In this document: in pieces, positions 44,368 through 54,790 of the stretch
Layout: the number at the start of each line of letters is the position of its first letter
Numbering within the stretch: the stretch's first letter is position 1
The notes under the pieces: generated by a model
The model's input: the letters and a program-made list of their open reading frames with translations, nothing else
Databases searched by the model: none
Told to the model about the DNA's origin: nothing
Program-made: the position numbers and the translations under genes
Assembly (NCBI GenBank): GCA_019654215.1
Contig: BPDI01000018.1
Span: 1-54,790 of the forward strand
From: Gammaproteobacteria bacterium
Lineage (GTDB): Bacteria; Pseudomonadota; Gammaproteobacteria; Pseudomonadales; Pseudohongiellaceae
Length of the DNA stretch: 54,790 bases
Direction: 5' to 3'

Positions 44368-46662
44368 ATGAATCAAGACATTACAGTAAATGATGATGGC
44401 GTCGAACAGATAGCGCTCAAAACTTATACCCAACAAGCCTACTTAAATTATTCGATGTACGTGATCAATGATCGCGCACTGCCCAATATTGGCGATGGTT
44501 TAAAACCAGTACAGAGACGAATTATTTACGCCATGTCCGAACTCGGACTTAAGGCCAGTGCGAAGTTTAAAAAGTCTGCGCGTACCATCGGTGATGTTAT
44601 TGGTAAGTTCCACCCCCATGGTGACTCTGCATGTTATGAAGCGATGGTACTCATGGCCCAATCATTCACTTATCGCTATCCGCTGGTTGATGGTCAGGGA
44701 AATTGGGGATCCCAGGACGATCCTAAATCCTTTGCTGCCATGCGTTATACCGAGTCACGGCTACAAAACTATGCCAATGTGCTTTTGGGCGAGCTCGGCC
44801 AGGGCACCGTGGATTGGAAACCAAATTTCGATGGTACGCTAGAAGAACCGGAAATTCTGCCTTCAAGATTACCCAATATTTTACTCAATGGAGGTAGTGG
44901 TATCGCCGTGGGAATGGCAACTGACATACCACCCCATAACCTAAACGAAGTCGCAAACGCCTGTATCCATCTACTGGATAAGCCCAAAGCCACAATCAGC
45001 GAGTTATGCAAAATAATTAAGGGCCCAGATTTTCCAACAGAAGCCGAACTAATAACGCCCAAGAAAGAAATCATGGAGCTCTATAAAACCGGTCGTGGTT
45101 CATTAAAGGCTAGAGCAACTTACATAAAAGATAATGGTGAAATCATTATCACTGCTCTGCCATATCAGGTATCTGGTGCCAAGGTATTGGAGCAAATCGC
45201 CAGTCAGATGCAGAAAAAGAAACTACCCATGGTTCTGGATATTCGGGATGAATCGGATCACGAGAATCCAACGCGCATTATTGTAGTGCCACGTTCTAAT
45301 CGCGTTGATGCCAATGCGGTTATGTCGCACCTATTTTCAACTACCGACCTAGAAAAAAACTATCGTGTGAACTTCAACATGATAGGTATTAATAAACGAC
45401 CTCAGGTTAAGAATATTCTAACTCTGTTAAAAGAGTGGCTGCAGTTTCGAACTGTAACGGTCAAACGCCGTTTACAATTCCGCTTGGATAAAATTCTCGA
45501 TCGTTTACATATTCTTGATGGCTTACTAGTTGCCTATCTGAATATCGATGAAGTCATAAAGATTATTCGAAAGGAAGATAAGCCTAAACCAGCATTAATC
45601 AAAAAGTTCAAAATATCTGAACGGCAAGCAGATGCCATTTTAGATCTCAGACTACGTCAATTAGCTAAGCTGGAAGAAGTAAAGATTAAAGCTGAAAAGA
45701 AAGAGTTGAATACAGAGCGTAAGGCTCTTGAGCAACTACTAAAGTCGTCAGCTCGTTTAAAAACCTTTATTAAGAATGAAATCAAAACGGACGCTTCGGT
45801 ATTCGGCGATGATCGATGCACTCCAATTATTGAGCGACAAGAAGCGAAAGCCTTTAGTGAAACCGAACTGCTTTCCACTGAGCCAATAACAATCGTGCTT
45901 TCCGAACGTGGCTGGACGCGGGCGGCGAAGGGTCACGATGTTGATCCTAGTGCTCTGCAATACAAATCAGGAGACAGCTTTAAGTATGCAACTCGCGGCA
46001 AGAGCAATCAGCTAGCAATCTTTATGGATTCCACCGGTAGGGCGTACTCATTAGCGGCTCATACTCTGCCTTCAGCCCGAGGACAGGGAGAACCGGTGTC
46101 CGGTCGAGTCAATCCGCCTCCCGGTGCCACCTTCGAAGGTGTTGTGATCGGAGAAGATGAAAAAGATGTGATGCTAGCCAGCGATGCAGGTTATGGTTTC
46201 GTCGGAAAAATCAGCGATCTAGTAAGCAATGCCAAGAAAGGTAAAGCTGTGCTTCGCTGTCCGAAAGGCAGCAAAGTGCTAACAGCATTACAGGTAAATG
46301 ACTACAACAAGGACTTGATCGTTTCGGTAACAAATGAGGGGCGCATGTTAATATTTCCTATCAGTGAGTTACCACGACTCGCCAAAGGAAAAGGCAACAA
46401 AATAATTGGGATACCATCGGCCCGGGTTGCAGAACGTGTTGAATTCGTAGTTGCAATGACTGTTTTGTCTACTGAAGATTCGCTCACAGTATACGCCGGA
46501 CGTCGCCACCACAACTTAAAACCTTCCGATCTCGATCATTATCGCGGGGAGCGCGGGCGCCGCGGTAGTAGACTTCCGCGTGGATTCCAAAACGTAGATC
46601 GCATAGAAGTACTTGCGAAGACTAAGAAGAAAGATTCGGTGGAAGACGAGGAAGAAGAATAG
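44368..46662 (+). CDS. parC: DNA topoisomerase IV subunit A
   Basis: The DNA-cutting subunit, intact at 764 residues. [19 protein letters not shown] is at the N-terminus. The quinolone-resistance region reads [13 protein letters not shown] with Ser and Glu at the usual susceptible positions. The catalytic Tyr is in [28 protein letters not shown], then the coiled coil ([20 protein letters not shown]) and the C-terminal beta-pinwheel follow. The acidic tail ([10 protein letters not shown]) is short. Clean reading frame, unlike parE. Confidence 0.97.
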   Translation: MNQDITVNDDGVEQIALKTYTQQAYLNYSMYVINDRALPNIGDGLKPVQRRIIYAMSELGLKASAKFKKSARTIGDVIGKFHPHGDSACYEAMVLMAQSFTYRYPLVDGQGNWGSQDDPKSFAAMRYTESRLQNYANVLLGELGQGTVDWKPNFDGTLEEPEILPSRLPNILLNGGSGIAVGMATDIPPHNLNEVANACIHLLDKPKATISELCKIIKGPDFPTEAELITPKKEIMELYKTGRGSLKARATYIKDNGEIIITALPYQVSGAKVLEQIASQMQKKKLPMVLDIRDESDHENPTRIIVVPRSNRVDANAVMSHLFSTTDLEKNYRVNFNMIGINKRPQVKNILTLLKEWLQFRTVTVKRRLQFRLDKILDRLHILDGLLVAYLNIDEVIKIIRKEDKPKPALIKKFKISERQADAILDLRLRQLAKLEEVKIKAEKKELNTERKALEQLLKSSARLKTFIKNEIKTDASVFGDDRCTPIIERQEAKAFSETELLSTEPITIVLSERGWTRAAKGHDVDPSALQYKSGDSFKYATRGKSNQLAIFMDSTGRAYSLAAHTLPSARGQGEPVSGRVNPPPGATFEGVVIGEDEKDVMLASDAGYGFVGKISDLVSNAKKGKAVLRCPKGSKVLTALQVNDYNKDLIVSVTNEGRMLIFPISELPRLAKGKGNKIIGIPSARVAERVEFVVAMTVLSTEDSLTVYAGRRHHNLKPSDLDHYRGERGRRGSRLPRGFQNVDRIEVLAKTKKKDSVEDEEEE

Positions 46663-48087
46663 CTAGTTGCTATACACTTTGACTAATTGAATCGCTTGTC
46701 TCTCCAGTAATATTTTGTACTCGGACATTGGTTTTAAGCTAATGTAGGTTCTGATCTGTTCATGATCACCAACTTGACCATGCTCATCAGCTTCAATACG
46801 AGTGCGGGCGCCGGCGTGTTCGAAAGCATTCTCACTAATTAGCAATGAATTGCTTGGGCAGGCGTTACAGATATCTCGGGTCAGATCAATCGTCTTGCCA
46901 GTAAGATTATCTGTATCCTGGGTTATAGGTGAATAAAGGCCACTTACAGTTTTGCCGCTGTGAACTGCAAGCTTGAACTTAGCGTCTACTGGCCCTTCTT
47001 CAATATCGTTAATGTCTCCAATCAGTTGTAAGAACAACTGCGCAGCGCAAATTGCATAGAATGCCTGTTCTTCAGCAAACTTTGCAGTACTAAAATTAAT
47101 AAGTACTTCATCATCGGAGCAATAACTTACGGAGCCATTGTAAATCTGACTAACTTTTCCAGCATAGAAATAATATTTGTTGAGTAACGCTACCATCTTG
47201 AACTCACTGCATGTTGATGCCAAGTAGTGGAAGTTACTCATTTTTAAATCCAGCAAGGTCGCATCCTGTATTCCAGCATGAGTCTTGTATGTCAGGTCAT
47301 CAGCCTCTGGCTGTCTTGTCCCGAAATTATTCAGAAATGTATTCTGTGTCAAGAATTCTGCCGTGGCATTATATTGCCGGATAACTGCGCTGATCTCATT
47401 ATTAGTAGTTGGTTCTGGGCAAGTTTCAATTTCTCCTTTGCGAATATTGCTTAAGGAGAACGATAAAAGATTGGCGGGGAAGCTCACCAGGTATTGAAAG
47501 TAAGTAGTAGTAACAGCAGCAGCAACGATAAGCAGTAGAGCAGTTGCACCAATTATAAGTATGAGGTTGTTTAAGGTACCGGCTTCGATATAGCTGAGGT
47601 CTAAACGTAAGCGGACAAAACCGGCAATCGAATCAGCGAGAGTTATCGGAGCAGAATACTCTACCTGCAATGTAGATAATGAAAATGGAAGAGGTATAAG
47701 TGTTTCAACTTGCATCTCACTTCCAGAAGCGCTGGCCATGATTTCATTATCCACGTTTACGACTGAAACCTCTGCTATCGAAGAGTCGCGAGCTAAGTTC
47801 CCCAGTACTACGTTCATGCTAATTAAGTCATTAGCTAACATGAGCTCGGTAAGCTGTGCTGCAGTTTGGCGAGCAAGACTCTGCCCTAAACCATCCGCCT
47901 GCTGTCTTAACAAGTTTTGTGTGTTGAAACTACTGATTAGCCAGAAAATACACATTGCAAGAATCAATAGTAGACAGATCGCGAAGGTGAATTTGCGAGA
48001 TATTTGCTTGATGGAAGATTGGGTGGTAGTAGTGGTTAAATCCTCTACTTGCTTTTCTTCCTGCTCTTCGTTTTGAATTGCTTCCAC
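46663..48087 (-). CDS. AhpA/YtjB-type membrane protein with degenerate class III cyclase-like domain
   Basis: A 474-residue inner-membrane protein. An acidic, Thr-rich N-terminus precedes the first membrane helix (FTFAICLLLILAMCIFWLI). A periplasmic SMP-type domain follows (ADGLGQSLARQTAAQLTELM, then SIAEVSVVNVDNEIMA), then a second helix (LILIIGATALLLIVAAAV). The cytoplasmic part resembles an adenylate/guanylate cyclase fold: NKYYFYAGKVSQIYNGSV, FKLAVHSGKTVSGLYSP, GKTIDLTRDICNACPSNSLLISENAF. The metal-binding Asp pair normally seen is not in place (CSDDEVLINF). It may be a sensor rather than an enzyme. Convergent with parC, with no gap between stops. Confidence 0.72.
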   Translation of the reverse strand: MEAIQNEEQEEKQVEDLTTTTTQSSIKQISRKFTFAICLLLILAMCIFWLISSFNTQNLLRQQADGLGQSLARQTAAQLTELMLANDLISMNVVLGNLARDSSIAEVSVVNVDNEIMASASGSEMQVETLIPLPFSLSTLQVEYSAPITLADSIAGFVRLRLDLSYIEAGTLNNLILIIGATALLLIVAAAVTTTYFQYLVSFPANLLSFSLSNIRKGEIETCPEPTTNNEISAVIRQYNATAEFLTQNTFLNNFGTRQPEADDLTYKTHAGIQDATLLDLKMSNFHYLASTCSEFKMVALLNKYYFYAGKVSQIYNGSVSYCSDDEVLINFSTAKFAEEQAFYAICAAQLFLQLIGDINDIEEGPVDAKFKLAVHSGKTVSGLYSPITQDTDNLTGKTIDLTRDICNACPSNSLLISENAFEHAGARTRIEADEHGQVGDHEQIRTYISLKPMSEYKILLERQAIQLVKVYSN

Positions 48088-48510
48088 TTTACCGAGACGG
48101 GTACATTACTAATGGCCAGAAGAATATCAGGACCGGCGCTGTTCCCCAATTAGTTTGTGCCAGGACGGCTAGCTGACTGTCAAGGAAGACGAGTGATTAA
48201 AGGGAAATCCCATGTACCCCTCTGGAGTTTGAAAACAATTACCTTGCACGAAATTAATATGGGCCCGCTAGAGAATAGGTAAGAGCATCATTTCTTCGAT
48301 CATTGGAGTAGTGCTTGTATGACTGTGGTCGGTTCTCATTGAGAACTTTGGAGAAGACTCTCAATTTGCTGCGTTAGAAAGGATTCATCGAAGGATCCCG
48401 TTAAAGTATCTATCTGTAGTTGGGGTGATTAAAGACTGATTTTGGAAAGTGGTCACCGCCTTCCTTGCTTGGTTATGCAATTGATGCGAATGTTAAACTG
48501 GAGCTGTTTG
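48088..48510. other. Intergenic region with possible minus-strand gene remnant
   Basis: No confirmed gene lies in this 423-base gap. On the minus strand about 48489-48347 can be read, with one frameshift, as HNQARKAVTTFQNQSLITP followed by QLQIDTLTGSFDESFLTQQ and ending LLQSSQ; it is unrecognised and lacks a good start. GTTCTC-ATT-GAGAAC at 48332-48346 is a small perfect hairpin. serB, which adjoins this membrane protein in many relatives, is not found. Confidence 0.35.
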
Positions 48511-49527
48511 CTAACGCATTCGGCTTTTCGCAGGTTTGCCTGGTTCTTCCTGAACCAGTTGAGGCACAAGATAACCGGGTAGCTGATTTTCCATTTCCTG
48601 GATTATTTCCCGCCCTTTTATCGGAGTAACGGCAAAATGGGCAGTTCCTGCGACCCGATCCGGTAAATGCAGATAATACGGTAGGACATTTAAGGCAAAT
48701 AGCGCTCTAGATAGCTTGGAAAGTATGGTCGAATTGTCGTTTACTTCAGCTAAAAGTACACTTTGATTGAGCATTTTGACGCGATTTGCATCGATCTTGT
48801 GCAAATAGTGCGCTACGCTGGGGCTTATCTCCTGAGCATGATTGCAGTGCAACACTAAAATCGGCTTTAGACGGCTTTTTTCTAGCAAATATATCAATTC
48901 CACAGTTAATCGCTCGGGCAGCACGATGGGCATGCGGCTATGTATCCTCAGTGTTGTGAGATGAGGAATTTCATCTAATTGGCCGATCAGCCTCGCTAAC
49001 TGCCGATCCGAAGCTGCCAAGGGATCGCCACCACTGAGAATAACTTCCTCAATGGATTGATCGCTGCGGATATAATCCAGCGCCTGGTTCCATTGCAATC
49101 GACTAGGCGTATTTCCGCCATAATTGAAGTGCCTGCGAAAACAATAGCGACAGTGAATCGCACAATGGGGAACTGTGGTAAGCAAGACTCGGCCATGGTA
49201 TTTATGCAGTAATCCTGGAACTGGATTTGCTTCCGCTTCCATTAGTGGATCTGAAACAAATCCTGAGATTTCGGCCTCTTCGAGCTTTGATGGCCAAACC
49301 TGACGCAGCAGAGGATCCTGCCAGTTTCCCAATTCCATCGCTGCAACAAAGGACCTGGTTACCTTGAGGGGAAACTGATCTATTGCTGCCAGGCTAGGTG
49401 GTTGGTTAGACGGATCCAACTGCAGTAACTGCACTAATTCCTTTGGATCTGTAATGAGATCGGATAATATCTCTTGCCACTTTTTCGGCTGATCCGAATC
49501 GATTAAAGAAACAATATTCTGGGTCAT
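48511..49527 (-). CDS. epmB: EF-P beta-lysylation protein EpmB (lysine 2,3-aminomutase-like)
   Basis: A radical-SAM, PLP-dependent aminomutase that makes (R)-beta-lysine for EF-P. Intact, 338 residues. The cluster motif is CAIHCRYCFRRHF (CxxxCxxC). ILSGGDPLAASD binds SAM, LRIHSRMPIVLPERLT and LVLHCNHAQEI follow, and the PLP-binding Lys is expected in the VTPIKGREI region, here FAVTPIKGREIIQEM. Shorter than clostridial lysine aminomutase, as is usual for EpmB. Divergent from efp across 112 bases. Confidence 0.95.
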   Translation of the reverse strand: MTQNIVSLIDSDQPKKWQEILSDLITDPKELVQLLQLDPSNQPPSLAAIDQFPLKVTRSFVAAMELGNWQDPLLRQVWPSKLEEAEISGFVSDPLMEAEANPVPGLLHKYHGRVLLTTVPHCAIHCRYCFRRHFNYGGNTPSRLQWNQALDYIRSDQSIEEVILSGGDPLAASDRQLARLIGQLDEIPHLTTLRIHSRMPIVLPERLTVELIYLLEKSRLKPILVLHCNHAQEISPSVAHYLHKIDANRVKMLNQSVLLAEVNDNSTILSKLSRALFALNVLPYYLHLPDRVAGTAHFAVTPIKGREIIQEMENQLPGYLVPQLVQEEPGKPAKSRMR

Positions 49528-49639
49528 TTGTTTTAATGCGGTTTGTTGTAGCTACGAGAGAACGCATCATAACAACAATCGGTTACTTAGACAGCGCTAC
49601 TAAGCAGCGCAGTCTGAATGGTTAAAATAAGAGGAAAAC

Positions 49640-50212
49640 ATGGCGACTTATTCCACTAATGAGTTCAAATCTGGATTAAAGGTTTTGGTCGATGGAGAAC
49701 CTTGCTCTATTTTAGAAAACGAAGTCGTTAAACCCGGTAAGGGTCAGGCATTTAATCGGGTGAAGTTTCGAAATTTACTAAACGGCAGAGTTTGGGAACG
49801 AACTTTTAAATCCGGTGAATCAATAGGTGCTGCTGATGTGATGGAAACCGATATGGAATATCTTTACGAAGATGGAGAATTTTGGTATTTCATGAAAACC
49901 GATGACAGCTTTGAACAAGTTGCCGCAGATGCAAATGCAATTTTTGAAGCTAAAAACTGGTTAAAAGAACAGGACGTGTATCAGGTAGTTCTTTGGAATG
50001 ATGTGCCTATTTCTGTTATTCCATCAAATTTTGTAGAACTTGAAGTGACTGACACAGATCCTGGATTGAAAGGAGATACTGCTCAAGGTGGAACCAAGCC
50101 AGCAACATTAAGCTCTGGAGCAGTTGTAAAGGTGCCTTTGTTTGTAAACATCGGTGATGTTTTGCGGGTCGACACACGCACTGGTGAATACCAAAATCGA
50201 GTTAACAAATAA
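49640..50212 (+). CDS. efp: Elongation factor P
   Basis: Relieves ribosome stalling at polyproline. Intact, 190 residues, three beta-barrel domains. The modified Lys is in [14 protein letters not shown] (PGKGQ loop), as in the EpmA/EpmB-modified type. The C-terminal [17 protein letters not shown] signature is complete. AAGAGGAAAAC precedes the ATG. epmA follows after 6 bases, so the factor and one of its modifiers are co-transcribed, with the other (epmB) divergent. Confidence 0.97.
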   Translation: MATYSTNEFKSGLKVLVDGEPCSILENEVVKPGKGQAFNRVKFRNLLNGRVWERTFKSGESIGAADVMETDMEYLYEDGEFWYFMKTDDSFEQVAADANAIFEAKNWLKEQDVYQVVLWNDVPISVIPSNFVELEVTDTDPGLKGDTAQGGTKPATLSSGAVVKVPLFVNIGDVLRVDTRTGEYQNRVNK

Positions 50213-50218
50213 CATCAA

Positions 50219-51186
50219 ATGCAAAGTGCCATGAAGAACTGGCAACCTGGCGTATCATCGCAAGCTCTAAAACAGAGAGCGGAGCTACTTGCAAATCTAA
50301 GAAGGTTTTTTGCCGACAAGGGTATTATTGAAGTTGAGACTCCAGTACTAGCTGGAGCGCCAGTAACAGATGTGCATATTAAATCATTAACGACTGAAAT
50401 TAGCTTCGATAATTCTTCAAAAACTTTCTATCTGCAAACTTCTCCCGAGTTTGCAATGAAGCGATTGCTAGCCGCCAATCCCGAACCGATTTATCAGATT
50501 GGAAAAGTATTTCGCGATGACCCAGTTTCGAAACATCATAATCCAGAATTTACAATGCTGGAATGGTATCGTCCTGGATTTACCTGGAACAATTGATGGA
50601 GGAAGTGGCAGAGCTTCTAGCATCGCTCCTAGAAAGCGAATCCTTTCCCAAGTTTTCTTATCGTGAATTATTCGAAATCCATTTAAATATCAACCCACAC
50701 CAAGCCGGCGCCGAAGAAATTGCCACAATTGCTCAAGAAAGAATTGATTTAAGCACCAGTGAACTCGAAAAGACAGACTATCTGCAGTTGTTAATGACCA
50801 CAGTCATTGAACCCAAACTTCCTCCCGCCTGTTTTATCTATGATTACCCCAAGGAGCAGGCGTCACTGGCTGTAATCGAAAAAAATATCGCCCAAGACAC
50901 AGTCGCAAAACGTTTTGAAGTTTATTGCCAAGGCATGGAATTAGCGAATGGCTACTACGAACTTATCGATGTTGCTGAGCAACGCCAGCGCTTTGAAGCA
51001 GACAACAATGCCAGGCAAGCCCATGGATTGGAAGTCTATCCAATAGATGAAAAATTTTTGGCAGCGCTGGAATCAGGTATGCCCAGTTGTTCCGGTGTTG
51101 CCCTTGGAATCGATCGGCTCTTTATGGCCATGTACAACGTAGAATATATCGATCAGGCCATTAGCTTTTCATTGGATCGAGTTTGA
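50219..51186 (+). CDS. epmA: EF-P--(R)-beta-lysine ligase
   Basis: A truncated class II lysyl-tRNA synthetase homologue lacking the anticodon domain; it attaches beta-lysine to EF-P. About 322 residues, one frameshift near 50580. Motif 2 region: PIYQIGKVFRDD with HHNPEFTMLEWYR; QTSPEFAMKRLLA; motif 3 region SGVALGIDRLFMAMY. Start is either ATG 50219 or 50231; both fit. epmC (the hydroxylase) is not in the window. Confidence 0.95.
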
Positions 51187-51195
51187 ACTCGACAG

Positions 51196-52063
51196 TTATT
51201 CCGCCGCTTCAGCCAGAGCTCTTGCTTGATAAAGCTTCCGCAGTTGTTGAGTTCACTGGTCCTGGTTTCCCATCTCCAATTGTATGTCCATCGATTGACA
51301 CTACAGCGAGCGCCATGGTTGTCGCACTAGAGATAAATGCTTCGTCAGCGGCCATCGCTTCTGCAACCGTAAAAGTTCTTTGGTCAACTTCGATGTCGGC
51401 GCTCTCTGCTATTTCCAATAAGGTACGGCGACGAATACCTGGCAAAATTGAATTTGATAATGGTCGAGTAATTAAAATGCCATCCTTAACGATGTAGGCC
51501 GATGAAGAAACACCTTCGGTTACAATGCCGTCTTCCACCATCCATCCCTCTGCCCCATTTTTGGAAACTGCATCCTGCTTCGCTAATACCTGACCAAGTA
51601 AGTTCACTGATTTAATGTCGCGACGCTTCCAACGCAGATCGCGAGTAGTAACAACTGGTATTCCAGTTTCTATTTCCGCATTGTTAAGCAAATCCATTAC
51701 TGAAGTGAAAGCAACGAATCCCGGAGCAGTGTTATCTGGAAACGGAAAATCGCGATCTGCTGCACCGCGAGTAACTTGGGAATAAACAATTCCTTCCTGT
51801 AAATTATTTTTTGCTACAAGCTGATTCATCACTTTCATGTATTCATCTTTGCTACAGGGCCAGGGAATAGAAAGCTCATTAAGCGATCTATCCAGGCGCT
51901 CAAGAAAATATTTTCTGTCTATAAGCTTGCTATTTATAACTGGGACGACTTCATAAACCCCGTCACCAAAAATAAATCCACGATCAAAAATAGAAATAAC
52001 GGCATCTTCTTCTTTAACATATTCGCCATTTACAAAAACAATTCGATTTAAACTCTTCATCAC
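51196..52063 (-). CDS. dat: Class IV aminotransferase, D-amino-acid transaminase-like
   Basis: A PLP fold-type IV enzyme of about 289 residues. Signatures are FDRGFIFGDGVYEVVPV, YSQVTRGAADRDFPFP, the PLP Lys in WKRRDIKSVNLLGQVLA, and then AYIVKDGILITRPLSNSILPGIRR and DEAFISSATT. The pattern (RGxxxRDFPFP, then KSxNLL) fits D-alanine transaminase better than IlvE or PabC. A frameshift near 51240 hides the normal tail (RKLYQARALAEAAE), so the real stop is the TAA at 51196-51198. Convergent with epmA, 9 bases apart. Confidence 0.88.
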
Positions 52064-52083
52064 TAATATTTCTTCTTAAAAGC

Positions 52084-52594
52084 CTATTTAAATTCTGCAG
52101 CGAAATTTGCTAACGCTTCGCCATGTAATCTTTGTGTAGTCCATCCATCCATAGGAATTGCGCCGATGGAACGATAGAACTGAATGGAAGGTTCATTCCA
52201 GTCTAATACTGACCATTCTACGCGCGTGCAGTTTCTTTCTACCGCCAATTTAGCAATATATGCCAACATACATTTCCCAAATCCTTTGCCACGCATCTCT
52301 GGTTTTACATAAATATCTTCTAGATAGATTCCAGGTCGGCCAGTGAAAGTAGAAAAATTGTGAAAGAAAAGTGCGTATCCTACTGGGGCACCTTCGAATT
52401 CTCCGATAAAAACTTCTGCGTAGGCACTTTCTCCGAATAATGTTTCTTTCAAGTGTCTCAACTGTGGCCACTACTTCGTGAGCGAGCTTTTCATACTGGG
52501 CCCAAAGCTCCATAATTAAATTCAAAATAAGCGGACAGTCGTCCTTGGTTGTGCCGCGCAGCACGAAATTGTCTATCGATGTACTTAGATTCAT
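52084..52594 (-). CDS. GNAT family N-acetyltransferase
   Basis: About 170 residues with one frameshift near 52465. The start is ILNLIMELWAQYEKLAHEV-like (polyamine/diamine acetyltransferase-type helix). PVGYALFFHNFSTFTGRPG and GIYLEDIYVKPEMRGKGFGK form the acetyl-CoA site (RGKGFGK is the RxxGxG/A loop). NEPSIQFYRSIGA is the C-terminal signature. The similarity is to the spermidine/thialysine acetyltransferase (SSAT) branch; substrate unproven. It is 20 bases downstream of dat on the same strand. Confidence 0.85.
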
Positions 52595-52676
52595 GAAAGT
52601 TTCTTTACACTCTTGTTAAGGCCAAGATCCACGGCCAATAGAGCCAAACGGCATACTATTCGCTTATTCCCTTGAC

Positions 52677-52710
52677 TGCTATAATACGCGCCTTTTTTTG
52701 GGCCCAAAAA
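52677..52710 (+). promoter_or_regulatory. icd promoter with adjacent palindrome
   Basis: TGCTATAAT (52677-52685) is a consensus extended -10, about 98 bases before the icd ATG. Ten bases on lies a perfect 16-bp palindrome TTTTTGGGCCCAAAAA (52695-52710), right where transcription would start. It could be an operator or a hairpin at the 5' end of the mRNA. Confidence 0.65.
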
Positions 52711-52776
52711 GCCAGGCAATAAAATGGAAATCAGAATTCTATCGTGAGCCGAAATCATTGGCTCTGTCAAAGCTAA

Positions 52777-54790
<2,014 letters not shown>

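Overview
The window is a chromosomal segment of a free-living, probably marine, gammaproteobacterium. The evidence is synteny and protein family, not composition. orn/rsgA/psd, DUF1249-cpdA-yqiA-parE-parC, epmB/efp/epmA, metK-ahcY-metF divergent from tkt-epd-pgk-fba, and a monomeric NADP-isocitrate dehydrogenase are all arrangements typical of Pseudomonas-like and marine Gammaproteobacteria. The sequence carries several dozen single-base insertions or deletions, mostly at homopolymers. Many genes are therefore split over two to six frames although the protein reads on intact. I treat these as assembly errors unless stated, and coordinates for such genes span the reconstructed gene.

Layout: (1) 1-4980, a visibly AT-rich surface-polysaccharide block on the plus strand: end of a family 2 glycosyltransferase, a nucleotide-sugar epimerase, and rfbA-rfbC-rfbD-rfbB (dTDP-L-rhamnose) with GTGA start/stop overlaps. 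(2) 5000-7625, a secreted matrixin-like metalloprotease and two tandem cytochrome c5 genes closed by a strong terminator. (3) 7726-13372, minus strand: sahR-metK-ahcY-metF-rsmE-ubiK, an S-adenosylmethionine/S-adenosylhomocysteine cycle unit headed by an ArsR/methyltransferase regulator. A perfect 24-bp inverted repeat separates it from (4) 13650-20015, plus strand: tkt, epd, pgk, fba and a lysophospholipase-like hydrolase. (5) 20020-22171, an internally deleted serA remnant, a D-2-hydroxyglutarate dehydrogenase-like gene and a cold-shock gene. (6) 22328-27582: rpiA, psd, sulfurtransferase, rsgA, orn, queG. (7) 27600-34918: tolC, thiC, an M14 cytosolic-type carboxypeptidase, DAHP synthase, DUF924 and a glutathione S-transferase. 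(8) 34941-38987: pdsO, pdsR and pdsS, the OmpA-like, response-regulator and histidine-kinase parts of the proteobacterial dedicated sortase system, but with no sortase or sortase target nearby. (9) 38989-46662: DUF2889, parvulin, DUF1249, cpdA, yqiA, parE, parC. (10) 46663-54790: an AhpA/YtjB-type membrane protein with a degenerate cyclase domain, epmB, efp, epmA, a D-amino-acid transaminase, a GNAT acetyltransferase and icd running off the end.

Most genes are core metabolism. The items I rate most worth checking are the sortase-less Pds signalling locus, the serA internal deletion beside its functional partner, and the very long perfect palindrome over the sahR promoter. I found no CRISPR array, prophage, insertion sequence, tRNA or rRNA. 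I do not claim a wholly new system.
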